DNA of 64,000 nt from Hyphomicrobium sp. ghe19 (GTDB lineage: Bacteria > Pseudomonadota > Alphaproteobacteria > Rhizobiales > Hyphomicrobiaceae): positions 3,610,001 to 3,674,000 of the forward strand of contig NZ_LR743509.1 in assembly GCF_902712875.1 (NCBI RefSeq), given 5' to 3'. The notes under the pieces are model-generated. The model saw only the letters and a list, made by a program, of their open reading frames with translations, ran no database searches and was not told where the DNA came from. Of the stretch, positions 7,626 through 15,636 are shown one piece after another. The translations under genes and the position numbers were made by a program. Within the stretch, counting starts at the first letter, position 1. Each line of letters starts with the position of its first letter.

Positions 7626-9188
7626 CTACTCGCGCGTCAGGCCTTTGGCGGCGAGTTCTTCGAGGTATTGGCCCCAGCGCTCATCTTTCTCGCGGCCGAT
7701 CAGGTGGAGATAACCCCAGGTGAAGAGCCCGGTGTTGTGGCCATCGTCGAAGGCGATGCGCGTCGCGTAATTGCCGACTGGGCTCAGTCCCGTGATCTTG
7801 ACGTGCTTCTTCCTCGGCACGGTGATGCGCTGCGACGGCGAGTGCCCCTGGACCTCTGCGGAAGGACTGACGACGCGCAGGAATTCAGCCGGCAGTTCGA
7901 ACGTGCGGCCGTCCGGAAATGCCGCCTTCAAAGTTTTTCCGCCGTCGATGAGTTCGAGCAATGGCGGCGGCGTCAGTGTGCCCTTGGCGCGTTCGACCTC
8001 CGTCCACGTGCGTGCCGCCAATTCGCGGAAAATTCCTGCGTGCACGCTATCGGGTGCCGCAACAGTCACGGGCTTGCCGCTATCGGACGTCTCGCGGATA
8101 TCCATATGCAGCGGTACTTCGCCGAGGAACGGCACGCCGAACTTCGCCGCTTCGTCGCGCGCGCCGCCGTGGCCGAACACGTCCGAGCGCTCGCCGCACT
8201 TCGGGCAAAGGAAATAGCTCATGTTCTCGATGATGCCGAGGATCGGGACCTCGACGCGCTTGAACATCGCAATGCCTTTGCGGGCGTCAATCAGTGCGAG
8301 GTCTTGCGGCGTCGATACGATCACGGCGCCGGACAGCGGAACGCTCTGCGAGATCGTCAACTGCACGTCGCCGGTGCCGGGCGGCATGTCGATGACGAGC
8401 ACGTCGAGATCGCCGGTGGTACCTGCCCAATCGGTATCGCGGAGCATCTGTCCGAGCGCCGACACGACCATCGGTCCGCGCCAGACGACGGGCGTTCCTT
8501 CGTCGACGAGGAATCCCATCGACATGACTTTCAGGCCCCAGCCTTCAAGAGGCTTGATGACCTTGCCGTTGCTGACCGTCGGTTTCCCGGTGATGCCGAG
8601 CAACCGCGGCTGCGAGGGTCCATAGATGTCGGCATCGACGATGCCGACTTTCATCCCGATAGCCTGGAGGCCGAGCGCAAGATTGACGGCGACCGTCGAT
8701 TTGCCGACGCCGCCTTTGCCGGAGGCGACTGCGATGACGTGCTTGACGCCGGGGATGGCTTGCGTTTTCGCGGCGGCGCTTGCTCCGGCCGCAGCTTGGC
8801 GCGGACCTGCCGCATCGCCGGTCGCGCCCTTGGCGCGCGCCTCTTGCACGCGTGGGTGCTCGGGACGTGGGCCCGACATGGCTTTGATCCCGCCAGCCGG
8901 CGCTCGCGGTGGCGGCGGAGCCTGTCGCGATTGTCCGCCTTGGGCTTCGGCGGTCAGCACCGCCGTCACTCCGGCGACGCCCGCGATATCGGCCACGACT
9001 TTCTCGGCTGCGAGGCGCAGCTGTTCAAGCTCTTCGGCGCGGCTCGCTGGAATCGTGATCGAGAAATAGGGGTGGTCGTCCTTGATGAAGATCTCGGACA
9101 CGAGACCAAGATCAACGATGTTGCTTTCGAGGTCTGGACCTTTGACCCGACGCAGGGCGGCAAGCACCTGTGTCTTATCGACTGGCAT
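7626..9188 (-). CDS. mrp: Mrp/ApbC Fe-S carrier ATPase with N-terminal MIP18 and C-terminal DUF971 domains (HCF101-like)
   Basis: 520 residues from the ATG at 9188; upstream codons look non-coding and overlap mobA. Three domains are visible. MIP18/DUF59 lies at about 5-80 ('LRRVKGPDLESNIVDLGLV'). A proline/alanine-rich linker leads to the Mrp P-loop NTPase at about 148-395, with the deviant Walker A 'SGKGGVGKST' (156-165) and the CPKC pair at Cys328/Cys331 that binds the bridging cluster. DUF971 lies at about 405-510 ('LKAAFPDGRTFELPAEFLR', 'GHNTGLFTWGYLHLI'). Typical bacterial Mrp is about 360-380 residues and lacks the last domain. The three-domain order matches plant chloroplast HCF101. 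It should carry 4Fe-4S clusters to apoproteins in the cytosol. Confidence 0.93.
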   Translation of the reverse strand: MPVDKTQVLAALRRVKGPDLESNIVDLGLVSEIFIKDDHPYFSITIPASRAEELEQLRLAAEKVVADIAGVAGVTAVLTAEAQGGQSRQAPPPPRAPAGGIKAMSGPRPEHPRVQEARAKGATGDAAGPRQAAAGASAAAKTQAIPGVKHVIAVASGKGGVGKSTVAVNLALGLQAIGMKVGIVDADIYGPSQPRLLGITGKPTVSNGKVIKPLEGWGLKVMSMGFLVDEGTPVVWRGPMVVSALGQMLRDTDWAGTTGDLDVLVIDMPPGTGDVQLTISQSVPLSGAVIVSTPQDLALIDARKGIAMFKRVEVPILGIIENMSYFLCPKCGERSDVFGHGGARDEAAKFGVPFLGEVPLHMDIRETSDSGKPVTVAAPDSVHAGIFRELAARTWTEVERAKGTLTPPPLLELIDGGKTLKAAFPDGRTFELPAEFLRVVSPSAEVQGHSPSQRITVPRKKHVKITGLSPVGNYATRIAFDDGHNTGLFTWGYLHLIGREKDERWGQYLEELAAKGLTRE

Positions 9189-9338
9189 GAGCGTCTCCCG
9201 GGGCGCCGAAGCAGCGCCAATTTCTATCCGCGCGATATAAGTCCGGGCGGCGACGGTGGAAAGGTACAATGTGGCGGCTAAACCGCCGGAGCCCAAATAT
9301 TCCCGCGACTTGCACCCTTTCGCCAGGAACCCTAATCG

Positions 9339-9977
9339 TTGCGCATGCCTAATTCCGATCAGATCCTCGGCGTCATTCTCGCGGGAGGCCGCTCCCGGCG
9401 CTTTGGCGGCGGGGACAAGGGGCTTGCCGATCTCGGGGGGCAGCCGATCCTCGCGCACGTCATCGCGCGATTTCGCCCTCAGGTTGGCCGGCTTATCCTC
9501 AATGTCAACGGCGACCCGATGCGGTTTGGCGCTTATGGGCTCGAGACGATCTCGGATGAAGAAAATCCGGAGCTTGGTCCTCTCAGCGGACTTCTCGCGG
9601 CTATGGATTGGGCGGCGCGACATGCGCCTCGGTATATTGCGATCGCTACCGTTTCCGCCGACGTTCCGTTCCTGCCGGAAGATCTCGTGGCGCGGCTCAA
9701 CGCAAGCCGGGGTGACGGCGTCGCGATTGCGAGGTCCGGGGACCGCCGGCATCCGACGATCGCCGTTTGGCCGACGAGCTTTAGGCGAACCATTGCAGAG
9801 GCCTTGGATAAGCGTGCTTTGAGCGTTGATAGGCTCGCAGCCGATCTCAATGCTGTTGCGGTCGCCTTTCCGATGCGCAACATTCAGTGCGCAAACGTCG
9901 ACCCTTTTTTCAACATCAATACGCCTGACGATCTTTCAACAGCCCGCGCCCTACTCGCCGGATCCACAGAAGGATAA
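9339..9977 (+). CDS. mobA: Molybdenum cofactor guanylyltransferase MobA
   Basis: 212 residues from TTG at 9339; an ATG two codons later is the alternative, but an AGGA at 9325-9328 fits the TTG better. The N-terminus has the nucleotidyltransferase signature 'GVILAGGRSRRFGGGDKGLADLGG', and 'VSADVPFLPEDL' is the metal-binding Asp region. MobA transfers GMP from GTP to Mo-molybdopterin, giving the guanine dinucleotide cofactor used by DMSO-reductase-family enzymes. It is followed 6 bases later by mobB, so the two form an operon, with moaA further down on the same strand. Confidence 0.95.
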   Translation: MRMPNSDQILGVILAGGRSRRFGGGDKGLADLGGQPILAHVIARFRPQVGRLILNVNGDPMRFGAYGLETISDEENPELGPLSGLLAAMDWAARHAPRYIAIATVSADVPFLPEDLVARLNASRGDGVAIARSGDRRHPTIAVWPTSFRRTIAEALDKRALSVDRLAADLNAVAVAFPMRNIQCANVDPFFNINTPDDLSTARALLAGSTEG

Positions 9978-9983
9978 CAAGCC

Positions 9984-10535
9984 TTGGGCAACGAATTTCG
10001 ATTTTCTCAATCATCGCCGCTGTTCGGCATCGCGGGCTGGTCGAACTCGGGCAAGACGACGTTGATCGAAAAGCTGACGAGGCACTTTGCGGGCCAAGGA
10101 CTTCGCGTCGCGACGATCAAGCATACGCATCATAAGTTCGATATCGATGCGCCGGGAAGCGATACGGCCCGGCATCGCGCCGCGGGCGCGGCTGAGACGG
10201 CGATCGTCTCGGGCTCTCGCGTTGCGGTGATCGAGGAAATCGAGTCCGCCGGCGAGCCCGCACTCGAAGCCGTGGCGGCACGGCTCAATCCTTCGGACAT
10301 CATTCTCGTCGAGGGTTACAAGTCGGCCAACATCCCGAAGATCGAGGTCCGGCGTGCGGCCGTCGCATCCGAAAAGCTGTTGGCGCCGACGGATCCACTC
10401 GTTCTCGCCATTGCGGCCGATTACGAGGTCGATGCGCACGGGAAGCCGGTGTTCGATCTCAACGACATCGATGGCATCGCCGCGCTGATCGTCAGGACGC
10501 TCGGCCCGTTCAAGCGCGTCCAACAAAGGGCCTAA
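9984..10535 (+). CDS. mobB: Molybdopterin-guanine dinucleotide biosynthesis adaptor MobB
   Basis: 183 residues from a TTG start, 6 bases after mobA. The Walker A loop is 'GWSNSGKTTLIEKL' near residue 20. 'TIKHTHHKFDIDAPGSDTARHRAAGA' and 'IILVEGYKSANIPKIEVRR' are diagnostic of MobB GTP-binding proteins. MobB interacts with MobA and is thought to feed GTP into cofactor maturation; it is not strictly needed in E. coli. Confidence 0.95.
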   Translation: MGNEFRFSQSSPLFGIAGWSNSGKTTLIEKLTRHFAGQGLRVATIKHTHHKFDIDAPGSDTARHRAAGAAETAIVSGSRVAVIEEIESAGEPALEAVAARLNPSDIILVEGYKSANIPKIEVRRAAVASEKLLAPTDPLVLAIAADYEVDAHGKPVFDLNDIDGIAALIVRTLGPFKRVQQRA

Positions 10536-10545
10536 GTGGGCCCGC

Positions 10546-10671
10546 TCACGCATGGCCGCTGAAGCTTGAAAAGGTGCGGAGCAGCTCGTCATTCAAAAAG
10601 GCCAAAACGAGCAGCCAGATCACGGATGCCGTGATGAAACCGAGCACGAAGTAAACCGCCGGACTTTTCAT
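10546..10671 (-). CDS. 41-residue single-helix membrane protein
   Basis: A small frame read on the minus strand between mobB and moaA. ATG at 10671 is preceded by GGGAGG seven to twelve bases upstream, one of the best ribosome sites in the window. The product begins MKSPAVYFVLGFITASV and continues IWLLVLAFLNDELL, giving one hydrophobic helix of roughly 20 residues at positions 6-28 and a short polar C-terminus ending in SGHA. I do not recognise a family. It is too short for most gene callers. The strong ribosome site and clear membrane helix support it; conservation has not been checked. Confidence 0.6.
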   Translation of the reverse strand: MKSPAVYFVLGFITASVIWLLVLAFLNDELLRTFSSFSGHA

Positions 10672-10757
10672 ATTTTTTCCTCCCGCAGGTACCTTAATAC
10701 GGTTTAAGACAACCTGACGCGAGTGCCGAGCTTGCCCTTGGCGCTCGAAGGTACGAT

Positions 10758-11819
10758 ATGGAAACGACCATGGCCTCTTCCGGAGATGCTTCGATGCTGG
10801 GCGACGTTGCCCAAACGACCGATACGCCTCTGATCGATCCCTACGGCAGGAGTATCGAGTATTTGCGCGTGTCCGTGACGGACCGGTGCGATTTTCGCTG
10901 CGTCTACTGCATGACGGAGCACATGACGTTCCTGCCGAAGCGGGATCTCCTGTCGCTCGAGGAACTCGACCGGTTGTGCGCGGCCTTCATCCGGCGCGGC
11001 GTCAAAAAGCTGCGCATCACGGGTGGAGAGCCGCTTGTGCGCCGCAACATACTTTGGTTGTTCCGGGCTCTCGGCCGCCATCTCGAAACGGGTGCGCTCG
11101 AAGAGCTGACGCTGACGACGAACGCGAGCCAGCTCGAAAAATATGCGAGCGAGCTTTATTCCGCAGGCGTGCGGCGGATCAACGTATCTCTCGACACGCT
11201 CGATCCGGTCAAGTTCAAGGCAGTGACCCGCTGGGGCGATCTCGGGACCGTGCTTCGCGGCGTGGACGCTGCGGAAGCTGCCGGCATAAGCGTCAAATTC
11301 AACGCCGTGGCGCTGAAGGGTATCAACGAAGACGAGATCGAGAGTCTCGTCCGCTTCGCGCATGGCCGCGGCGCCGACTTGACCCTCATCGAGACGATGC
11401 CGCTCGGCGATATCGGCGAAGACCGGACGGATCAGTACCTGCCGCTGTCGATCGTACGCGCGCGCCTCATGGATCGGCTGACGCTCGAGGACAATCCCTA
11501 TCGAACGGGCGGCCCTGCACGCTACGTGACCGTTAGGGAGACGGGCGGCCGTCTCGGCTTCATTACGCCGCTCACGCATAACTTCTGCGAAAGCTGCAAC
11601 CGCGTACGCGTGACGTGCACGGGTCAGCTCTACATGTGCCTCGGCCAGGAAGACGATGCGGACTTGCGCGCGCCGCTCAGGGCTTCTGCCGACGACACGG
11701 CTCTCGACGCCGCTATCGTCGAAGCCATCTCGCGCAAGCCCAAGGGCCACGACTTCATCATCGACCGGCGCACCAAGAAGCCTTCGGTCCGCCGCCACAT
11801 GAGCGTGACCGGCGGCTGA
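10758..11819 (+). CDS. moaA: GTP 3',8-cyclase MoaA (radical SAM)
   Basis: 353 residues. The radical-SAM cluster motif is Cys44-x3-Cys48-x2-Cys51 ('[11 protein letters not shown]'). '[14 protein letters not shown]' is the SAM-binding GGEP region. The second 4Fe-4S cluster is in '[20 protein letters not shown]' near the C-terminus. The last two residues are Gly-Gly, as required for MoaA activity. The enzyme converts GTP to 3',8-cyclo-7,8-dihydro-GTP, the first step of molybdopterin synthesis. No moaC is adjacent; it must lie elsewhere. Confidence 0.97.
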   Translation: METTMASSGDASMLGDVAQTTDTPLIDPYGRSIEYLRVSVTDRCDFRCVYCMTEHMTFLPKRDLLSLEELDRLCAAFIRRGVKKLRITGGEPLVRRNILWLFRALGRHLETGALEELTLTTNASQLEKYASELYSAGVRRINVSLDTLDPVKFKAVTRWGDLGTVLRGVDAAEAAGISVKFNAVALKGINEDEIESLVRFAHGRGADLTLIETMPLGDIGEDRTDQYLPLSIVRARLMDRLTLEDNPYRTGGPARYVTVRETGGRLGFITPLTHNFCESCNRVRVTCTGQLYMCLGQEDDADLRAPLRASADDTALDAAIVEAISRKPKGHDFIIDRRTKKPSVRRHMSVTGG

Positions 11820-11835
11820 TCCCGCGCGTGCCTCG

Positions 11836-12198
11836 TCAGGCGAGAACGCTTTTCACGACCTGCTTGATCTGATCGAGCGTGAACGGTTTCGAGATCGACA
11901 GGAGGCGCCGGACCCGGAGGCGCGCCGCGCGCTCGAGCTGGTCGGTGAAGCCCGACATCAATACGACCGCGAGCGCGGGCTTCATGGCGAGCGCCTTCTC
12001 GGCCAGCGATATGCCGTCGAGCTGGGGCATATCCACGTCGGTGATCAGGATGTCGTAGGCGGCGCCGTTGGCGCTGAGAGACTCGAGCGCCTCGATGCCG
12101 TCCTGTGTGACATGAACCGTGTGGCCGTCGGAACTCAACGCCCGTCTCACGAGGTCGCGGATCGCGGCATCGTCGTCTGCGAGCAGGATCGTCGCCAT
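11836..12198 (-). CDS. Single-domain response regulator, CpdR-like
   Basis: 120 residues and only a receiver domain. The acidic pocket is 'LLADDD' (Asp8-Asp10), the phospho-acceptor is Asp54 in 'LITDVDMPQLDG', and the switch Lys is Lys104 in 'SKPF'. Length and features such as 'MSGFTDQ' resemble CpdR of alphaproteobacteria, which when unphosphorylated recruits ClpXP to degrade cell-cycle proteins. The CpdR link is by general resemblance only, and another CheY-like role is possible. It lies downstream of hpt on the same strand, separated by two hairpin repeats, and is convergent with moaA. Confidence 0.85.
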   Translation of the reverse strand: MATILLADDDAAIRDLVRRALSSDGHTVHVTQDGIEALESLSANGAAYDILITDVDMPQLDGISLAEKALAMKPALAVVLMSGFTDQLERAARLRVRRLLSISKPFTLDQIKQVVKSVLA

Positions 12199-12222
12199 CT
12201 ACCGCCCCCCTCATTTTAGTTT

Positions 12223-12263
12223 GCGCATGACGACTCGCGTTCCGCGAGCCGGCCGTCATGCGC
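12223..12263. repeat. 41-nt palindromic (REP-like) hairpin element, copy 2
   Basis: Perfect 10-bp outer arms GCGCATGACG / CGTCATGCGC enclose a perfect inner stem CTCGCG / CGCGAG with loop TTC, plus the CCGGC spacer. It is the best-preserved of the three copies and lies in the hpt to cpdR-like gap, where it can fold in the transcript of both genes. Confidence 0.8.
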
Positions 12264-12281
12264 GGAAAGAACCCGTCGTTT

Positions 12282-12322
12282 GCGCATGACGACCCGTGTT
12301 CAGCAAGCCGGCCGTCATGCGC
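12282..12322. repeat. 41-nt palindromic (REP-like) hairpin element, copy 3
   Basis: The same outer arms as copy 2 (GCGCATGACG / CGTCATGCGC) start 59 bases after copy 2. The inner stem has decayed (CCCGTG opposite AGCAAG), leaving only the outer stem and the GCCGGCCG core. Confidence 0.8.
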
Positions 12323-12344
12323 GGAGAGAACCACTCATTCCAGT

Positions 12345-12887
12345 CTAATCGACGAGGCGGCCCACGAAAGGCAGCTCCCTGTAGCGGTGCGCGACGTCCA
12401 TGCCATAGCCGACGACAAACACGTTCGGGCATTCGAAAGCACAATAGTCCGGTTCAATCGATACGGCGCGAGGGGCCTTCTTGTCGAGCAATACGCACGT
12501 TTCAATGCGGGTCGCGCCGCGGGCCGAAATCAAGTCCTTGGCGAAAGCCAGTGTGCGGCCCGAATCAAGGACATCGTCGATCAGGATGACGTGGCGATTC
12601 TCAACGTCGAGATCCAGGTCGCGCAGGATAGACACCTGGCCCAACGATTCGCGGCTTTTCCGATAGCTCGAAAGTGTTAGGAAATCGACTTCCGGGGCGA
12701 GGCCCGCAGCATAGAGCGCCCTCAGCAAATCGGCCGCAAAGACGAAGCTGCCCTTCAGAACGGGTACAACCAGAAGGTTTTCAGGCGCTCTGGCGCTGAT
12801 TTCCGCGGCAAGCACCCGGAGCCGGGCCTGAATATCCTCAGCGGAAAAGATTGTTTCGATGGTTTGTTTCGCGTTTGAATCGGGCAT
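12345..12887 (-). CDS. hpt: Hypoxanthine phosphoribosyltransferase
   Basis: 180 residues, normal for bacterial Hpt. The PRPP-binding motif is 'VILIDDVLDSGRTL' at residues 100-113. 'VVPVLKGSFVFAADLLRAL' (about 41-58) and 'VDFLTLSSYRKSRESLGQV' (about 68-85, flexible catalytic loop) are the other family signatures. The enzyme salvages hypoxanthine or guanine with PRPP to give IMP or GMP in the cytosol. It is divergent from ftsE; the shared 167-bp gap should hold both promoters. Confidence 0.95.
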   Translation of the reverse strand: MPDSNAKQTIETIFSAEDIQARLRVLAAEISARAPENLLVVPVLKGSFVFAADLLRALYAAGLAPEVDFLTLSSYRKSRESLGQVSILRDLDLDVENRHVILIDDVLDSGRTLAFAKDLISARGATRIETCVLLDKKAPRAVSIEPDYCAFECPNVFVVGYGMDVAHRYRELPFVGRLVD

Positions 12888-13054
12888 CTATTTATTCCTG
12901 TCGTTCAGGGCGACCGGGTGTCCGGGACCCTGACTGATCTTGTGTACACGACTGCGCCACAATCGTAATCGATTGATCATTGTGTCCGCCACGTGTCTAT
13001 ACGCGTCGGGCATTGCAAACTGCTCCGAATATCCACTGCCAAGGCAAATACCTC

Positions 13055-13711
13055 TTGATTCGCTTGACGAATGTCGGACTGAAATACGACAGAGGGCCCG
13101 AGGTGCTGCAGGATGTGACATTCCATCTGCGGCCGGGTTCCTTTCACTTTTTGCATGGCGAATCCGGAGCGGGAAAATCATCGCTGCTCCGGCTGATGTT
13201 CATGTCGCTGCACCCGAACCGCGGGGAAATCCGCATGTTCGGCGAGGACGTCACGAAGGTCAGCCCGCAAAAGCGCGCCCAGATGCGGCGGCGCATCGGC
13301 ATCGTGTTCCAGGATTTCAGGCTGCTGGACCATCTGACCGTTTGGGAGAACGTCGCACTTCCGCTCCAGGTCGTCGGCAAGAAGCCTTCCGACTACCGGG
13401 AAGATGTGACGGATCTATTGCAATGGGTTGGTCTGGGCGACCGGATGTATGTTAATCCATCCGTTCTTTCGGGTGGCGAGAAGCAACGGGCGGCCATCGC
13501 ACGGGCGGTCATCGGCAAGCCGGAAGTGCTGCTCGCCGACGAGCCGACGGGTAACGTCGATCCGCAAATGGCGCGACGCCTGCTCCGACTATTCGTCGAG
13601 TTGAACAGACTCGGTACCTCCGTCGTGATCGCGACGCACGATCATCAGCTGATGCGGCAGTTCAAGGCGCCGCGCATTGAGGTGCACAAGGGCCATGTCC
13701 GGATCATCTAG
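13055..13711 (+). CDS. ftsE: Cell-division ABC transporter ATP-binding protein FtsE
   Basis: 218 residues when started at the TTG at 13055, matching the usual length of about 220. An ATG at 12980 would add 25 residues unlike FtsE. Walker A is 'GESGAGKSS' (35-43), the signature is 'LSGGEKQR', and Walker B with the catalytic Glu is 'VLLADEPTGNVD'. The H-loop is 'IATHDHQLM'. FtsE pairs with FtsX in the inner membrane to link cytokinesis to peptidoglycan hydrolase activation. The stop overlaps the start of ftsX by 17 bases, so translation is coupled. Confidence 0.95.
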   Translation: MIRLTNVGLKYDRGPEVLQDVTFHLRPGSFHFLHGESGAGKSSLLRLMFMSLHPNRGEIRMFGEDVTKVSPQKRAQMRRRIGIVFQDFRLLDHLTVWENVALPLQVVGKKPSDYREDVTDLLQWVGLGDRMYVNPSVLSGGEKQRAAIARAVIGKPEVLLADEPTGNVDPQMARRLLRLFVELNRLGTSVVIATHDHQLMRQFKAPRIEVHKGHVRII

Positions 13712-14807
13712 CCGCTTTCCCGGACGCGTCGAGCCAGCGATGCCGCTGCCGGCGTACGATCCTTACGACGACCCGACCACGGGCGTGACCGCGCGCACAG
13801 CAGGCTATCCTCCGCAATATGGGGACACCGAACCGACGGTGACAGCGGAAGATCCGCAACGCAGTCTCAAGCCTCCCGCACGTGACCGCGATAGCGCGCG
13901 CAAAATGAAGGTGACGGCTCCGGTCGTTCCGCCGGGCTCGGTCACCGGCCGATCGCTGACGCTCGTCATCGGGATCATGTGCTTTCTCGCCTGCCTGACG
14001 TCGGGCGCCGTATGGATGATCAAGGAATCGTCGGATGCCTGGCTGAACGACATCGCCAGCGAGGTCACCGTGCAGGTCATTCCGCAAGAGAATGGCAATA
14101 TCGACAAAGCCGTTGCCGACGTCGTCGGCTATCTGCAAAAGCAGCGGGGCATCGCCAACGTCAATGCGCTGAGCCTCGAGCAATCGGCGGAGCTTCTGCA
14201 GCCGTGGCTCGGCTCGACGGATGCGCTGAAGTCACTTCCCGTGCCGCGCTTGATCGCCGTCGAGGTCAACCGGACCAACCCGCCGGATCTCGCCGAGATC
14301 GGAACTACTCTCGGCCGTGATTTCAAAGGCGCTTCGCTCGACGATCACCGCCGATGGCAGCAACAGATCCGGGCCGTCACACGGTCGCTGGCATTGGGCG
14401 GCATCGCGATCCTTGTGCTCGTCGGAGCGGCAACCACAGCTATCATCGTATCGGCGACGCGCAGTGCGATGGCTTCAAATCGAGAAATCGTCGAGGTGCT
14501 CCATTTCGTCGGCGCCACGGACAAATTCATTTCCCGCGAATTCGAGAAACATTTCTTGAGACTCGGGATAAAGGCAGGGATCGTCGGAGCGAGCTGCGCA
14601 ATGCTCGTTTTCATTTGTATGCCGGCGATCACCGAGATGTTGGGGGGCGGCGCCGTCAGTGCCGTGGAAATGCAACGCCTGATCGGTACCGGGGCGCTCG
14701 ATTCGCTCGGCTACATCATTCTGGGACTCGTCGTCGTAACCATAGCCGGCCTTTGCATGGTGACATCCCGCGTTGGCGTTTATCGCATCCTGAATGGACA
14801 GCACTAA
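13695..14807 (+). CDS. ftsX: Cell-division protein FtsX
   Basis: 370 residues from ATG at 13695, with an AAGG just upstream; a TTG at 13677 is also possible. The core has four membrane helices: 'SLTLVIGIMCFLACLTSGAVWMI', then a periplasmic loop, then 'LALGGIAILVLVGAATTAIIVSATRSAMASNREIVEVLHFVGATD' and two more near the C-terminus. The sentence 'NREIVEVLHFVGATDKFI' is the FtsX signature before helix 3. An N-terminal proline- and charge-rich cytoplasmic extension of about 85 residues makes it longer than the usual 300-320 residues. Confidence 0.93.
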   Translation: MSGSSSRFPGRVEPAMPLPAYDPYDDPTTGVTARTAGYPPQYGDTEPTVTAEDPQRSLKPPARDRDSARKMKVTAPVVPPGSVTGRSLTLVIGIMCFLACLTSGAVWMIKESSDAWLNDIASEVTVQVIPQENGNIDKAVADVVGYLQKQRGIANVNALSLEQSAELLQPWLGSTDALKSLPVPRLIAVEVNRTNPPDLAEIGTTLGRDFKGASLDDHRRWQQQIRAVTRSLALGGIAILVLVGAATTAIIVSATRSAMASNREIVEVLHFVGATDKFISREFEKHFLRLGIKAGIVGASCAMLVFICMPAITEMLGGGAVSAVEMQRLIGTGALDSLGYIILGLVVVTIAGLCMVTSRVGVYRILNGQH

Positions 14808-14898
14808 CGGCAAGCAGGCAAAACTTAGACTTCGCCCACGTGCTAAGCCGCGCGAATTCGTGTAGGGCAAAGCCCGACTGGCGCCGCGAGGTGGCTGC

Positions 14899-15636
14899 GT
14901 GAGCCGTCCAAATCGGTTACACTTCGACGGTGAGGCGACGGCAGATAGACAGGCGATAAGAACTGGCGACACGAACAAGCACATCCCGCAAATGAAAATG
15001 TTCTCACACGCAATCGTTGTCCTGCTGGCGCTCGGCGCGGCCGCGCTGGCATTTGGATTCGTGCTGTTTGCGGTTTCGGTCACCCGGGATGACGCCGCGG
15101 ATTTGGACAAGGCCGATGGCATCGTCGTGCTGACCGGCGGCGACAATCGGATCGAGGCGGGTGCGAAGCTTATGAGCGAAGGGCGCGCCAAGCGCATGCT
15201 CATTTCGGGCGTCAATCGCAAGGTCAGCCGCGAAGAGATGCAGCGGATCGTCCGTATCGATAATCGCGTTTTCAATTGCTGCGTCGACCTCGGATACGAA
15301 GCGCTCGACACGGTCGGCAATGCCGACGAGACGAGAACGTGGGCCAATACGAACGGCTACTCGAAGCTGATCGTCGTGACCTCGCGCTATCACATGCCTC
15401 GCAGTCTCGCAGAGCTGGCTCTCGTCATGCCGGGAGTCACGCTCCTGCCATATGCGGTCACTCCGAAGCGCTTCCCTGAGACGGCCTGGTGGCTGCACGT
15501 CGCGACGACGAGGGTGCTGCTTTCCGAATATCTGAAATTTCTCCCGGCCGTCGCTCGCCTCACCGCGCAGCGCGTCATCGATTGGCGCGACGGGCAATCG
15601 GTCGCGATCGTCCCACAGAAGCGCGCCGATGGCTGA
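14899..15636 (+). CDS. YdcF/SanA-like (DUF218) envelope protein
   Basis: 245 residues from GTG at 14899, which has GAGGTGG four bases upstream; an ATG at 14992 would give 214 residues and place the membrane helix at the very start. One membrane helix ('AIVVLLALGAAALAFGFVLFAVSV') precedes the DUF218 domain: 'ADGIVVLTGGDNRIEAGAKLMSEGRAKRMLISG', 'ETRTWANTNGYSKLIVVTSRYHMPRSLAEL'. Family members SanA and ElyC affect envelope integrity and lipid-linked precursor use; the reaction is not established. The gene is in line with ftsEX and overlaps plsC by 8 bases, so all four are probably one transcript. Confidence 0.88.
   Translation: MSRPNRLHFDGEATADRQAIRTGDTNKHIPQMKMFSHAIVVLLALGAAALAFGFVLFAVSVTRDDAADLDKADGIVVLTGGDNRIEAGAKLMSEGRAKRMLISGVNRKVSREEMQRIVRIDNRVFNCCVDLGYEALDTVGNADETRTWANTNGYSKLIVVTSRYHMPRSLAELALVMPGVTLLPYAVTPKRFPETAWWLHVATTRVLLSEYLKFLPAVARLTAQRVIDWRDGQSVAIVPQKRADG

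Noticed and set aside
7590..9281. Long plus-strand open frame opposite mrp (563 codons)
   Set aside because: Composition is Arg/His/Asp-rich as expected for an antisense shadow in GC-rich DNA; mrp on the other strand has clear domains.
9189..9752. In-frame extension of mrp to 9752
   Set aside because: It runs through the mobA coding region and shows no similarity to any domain; family similarity begins at the ATG at 9188.
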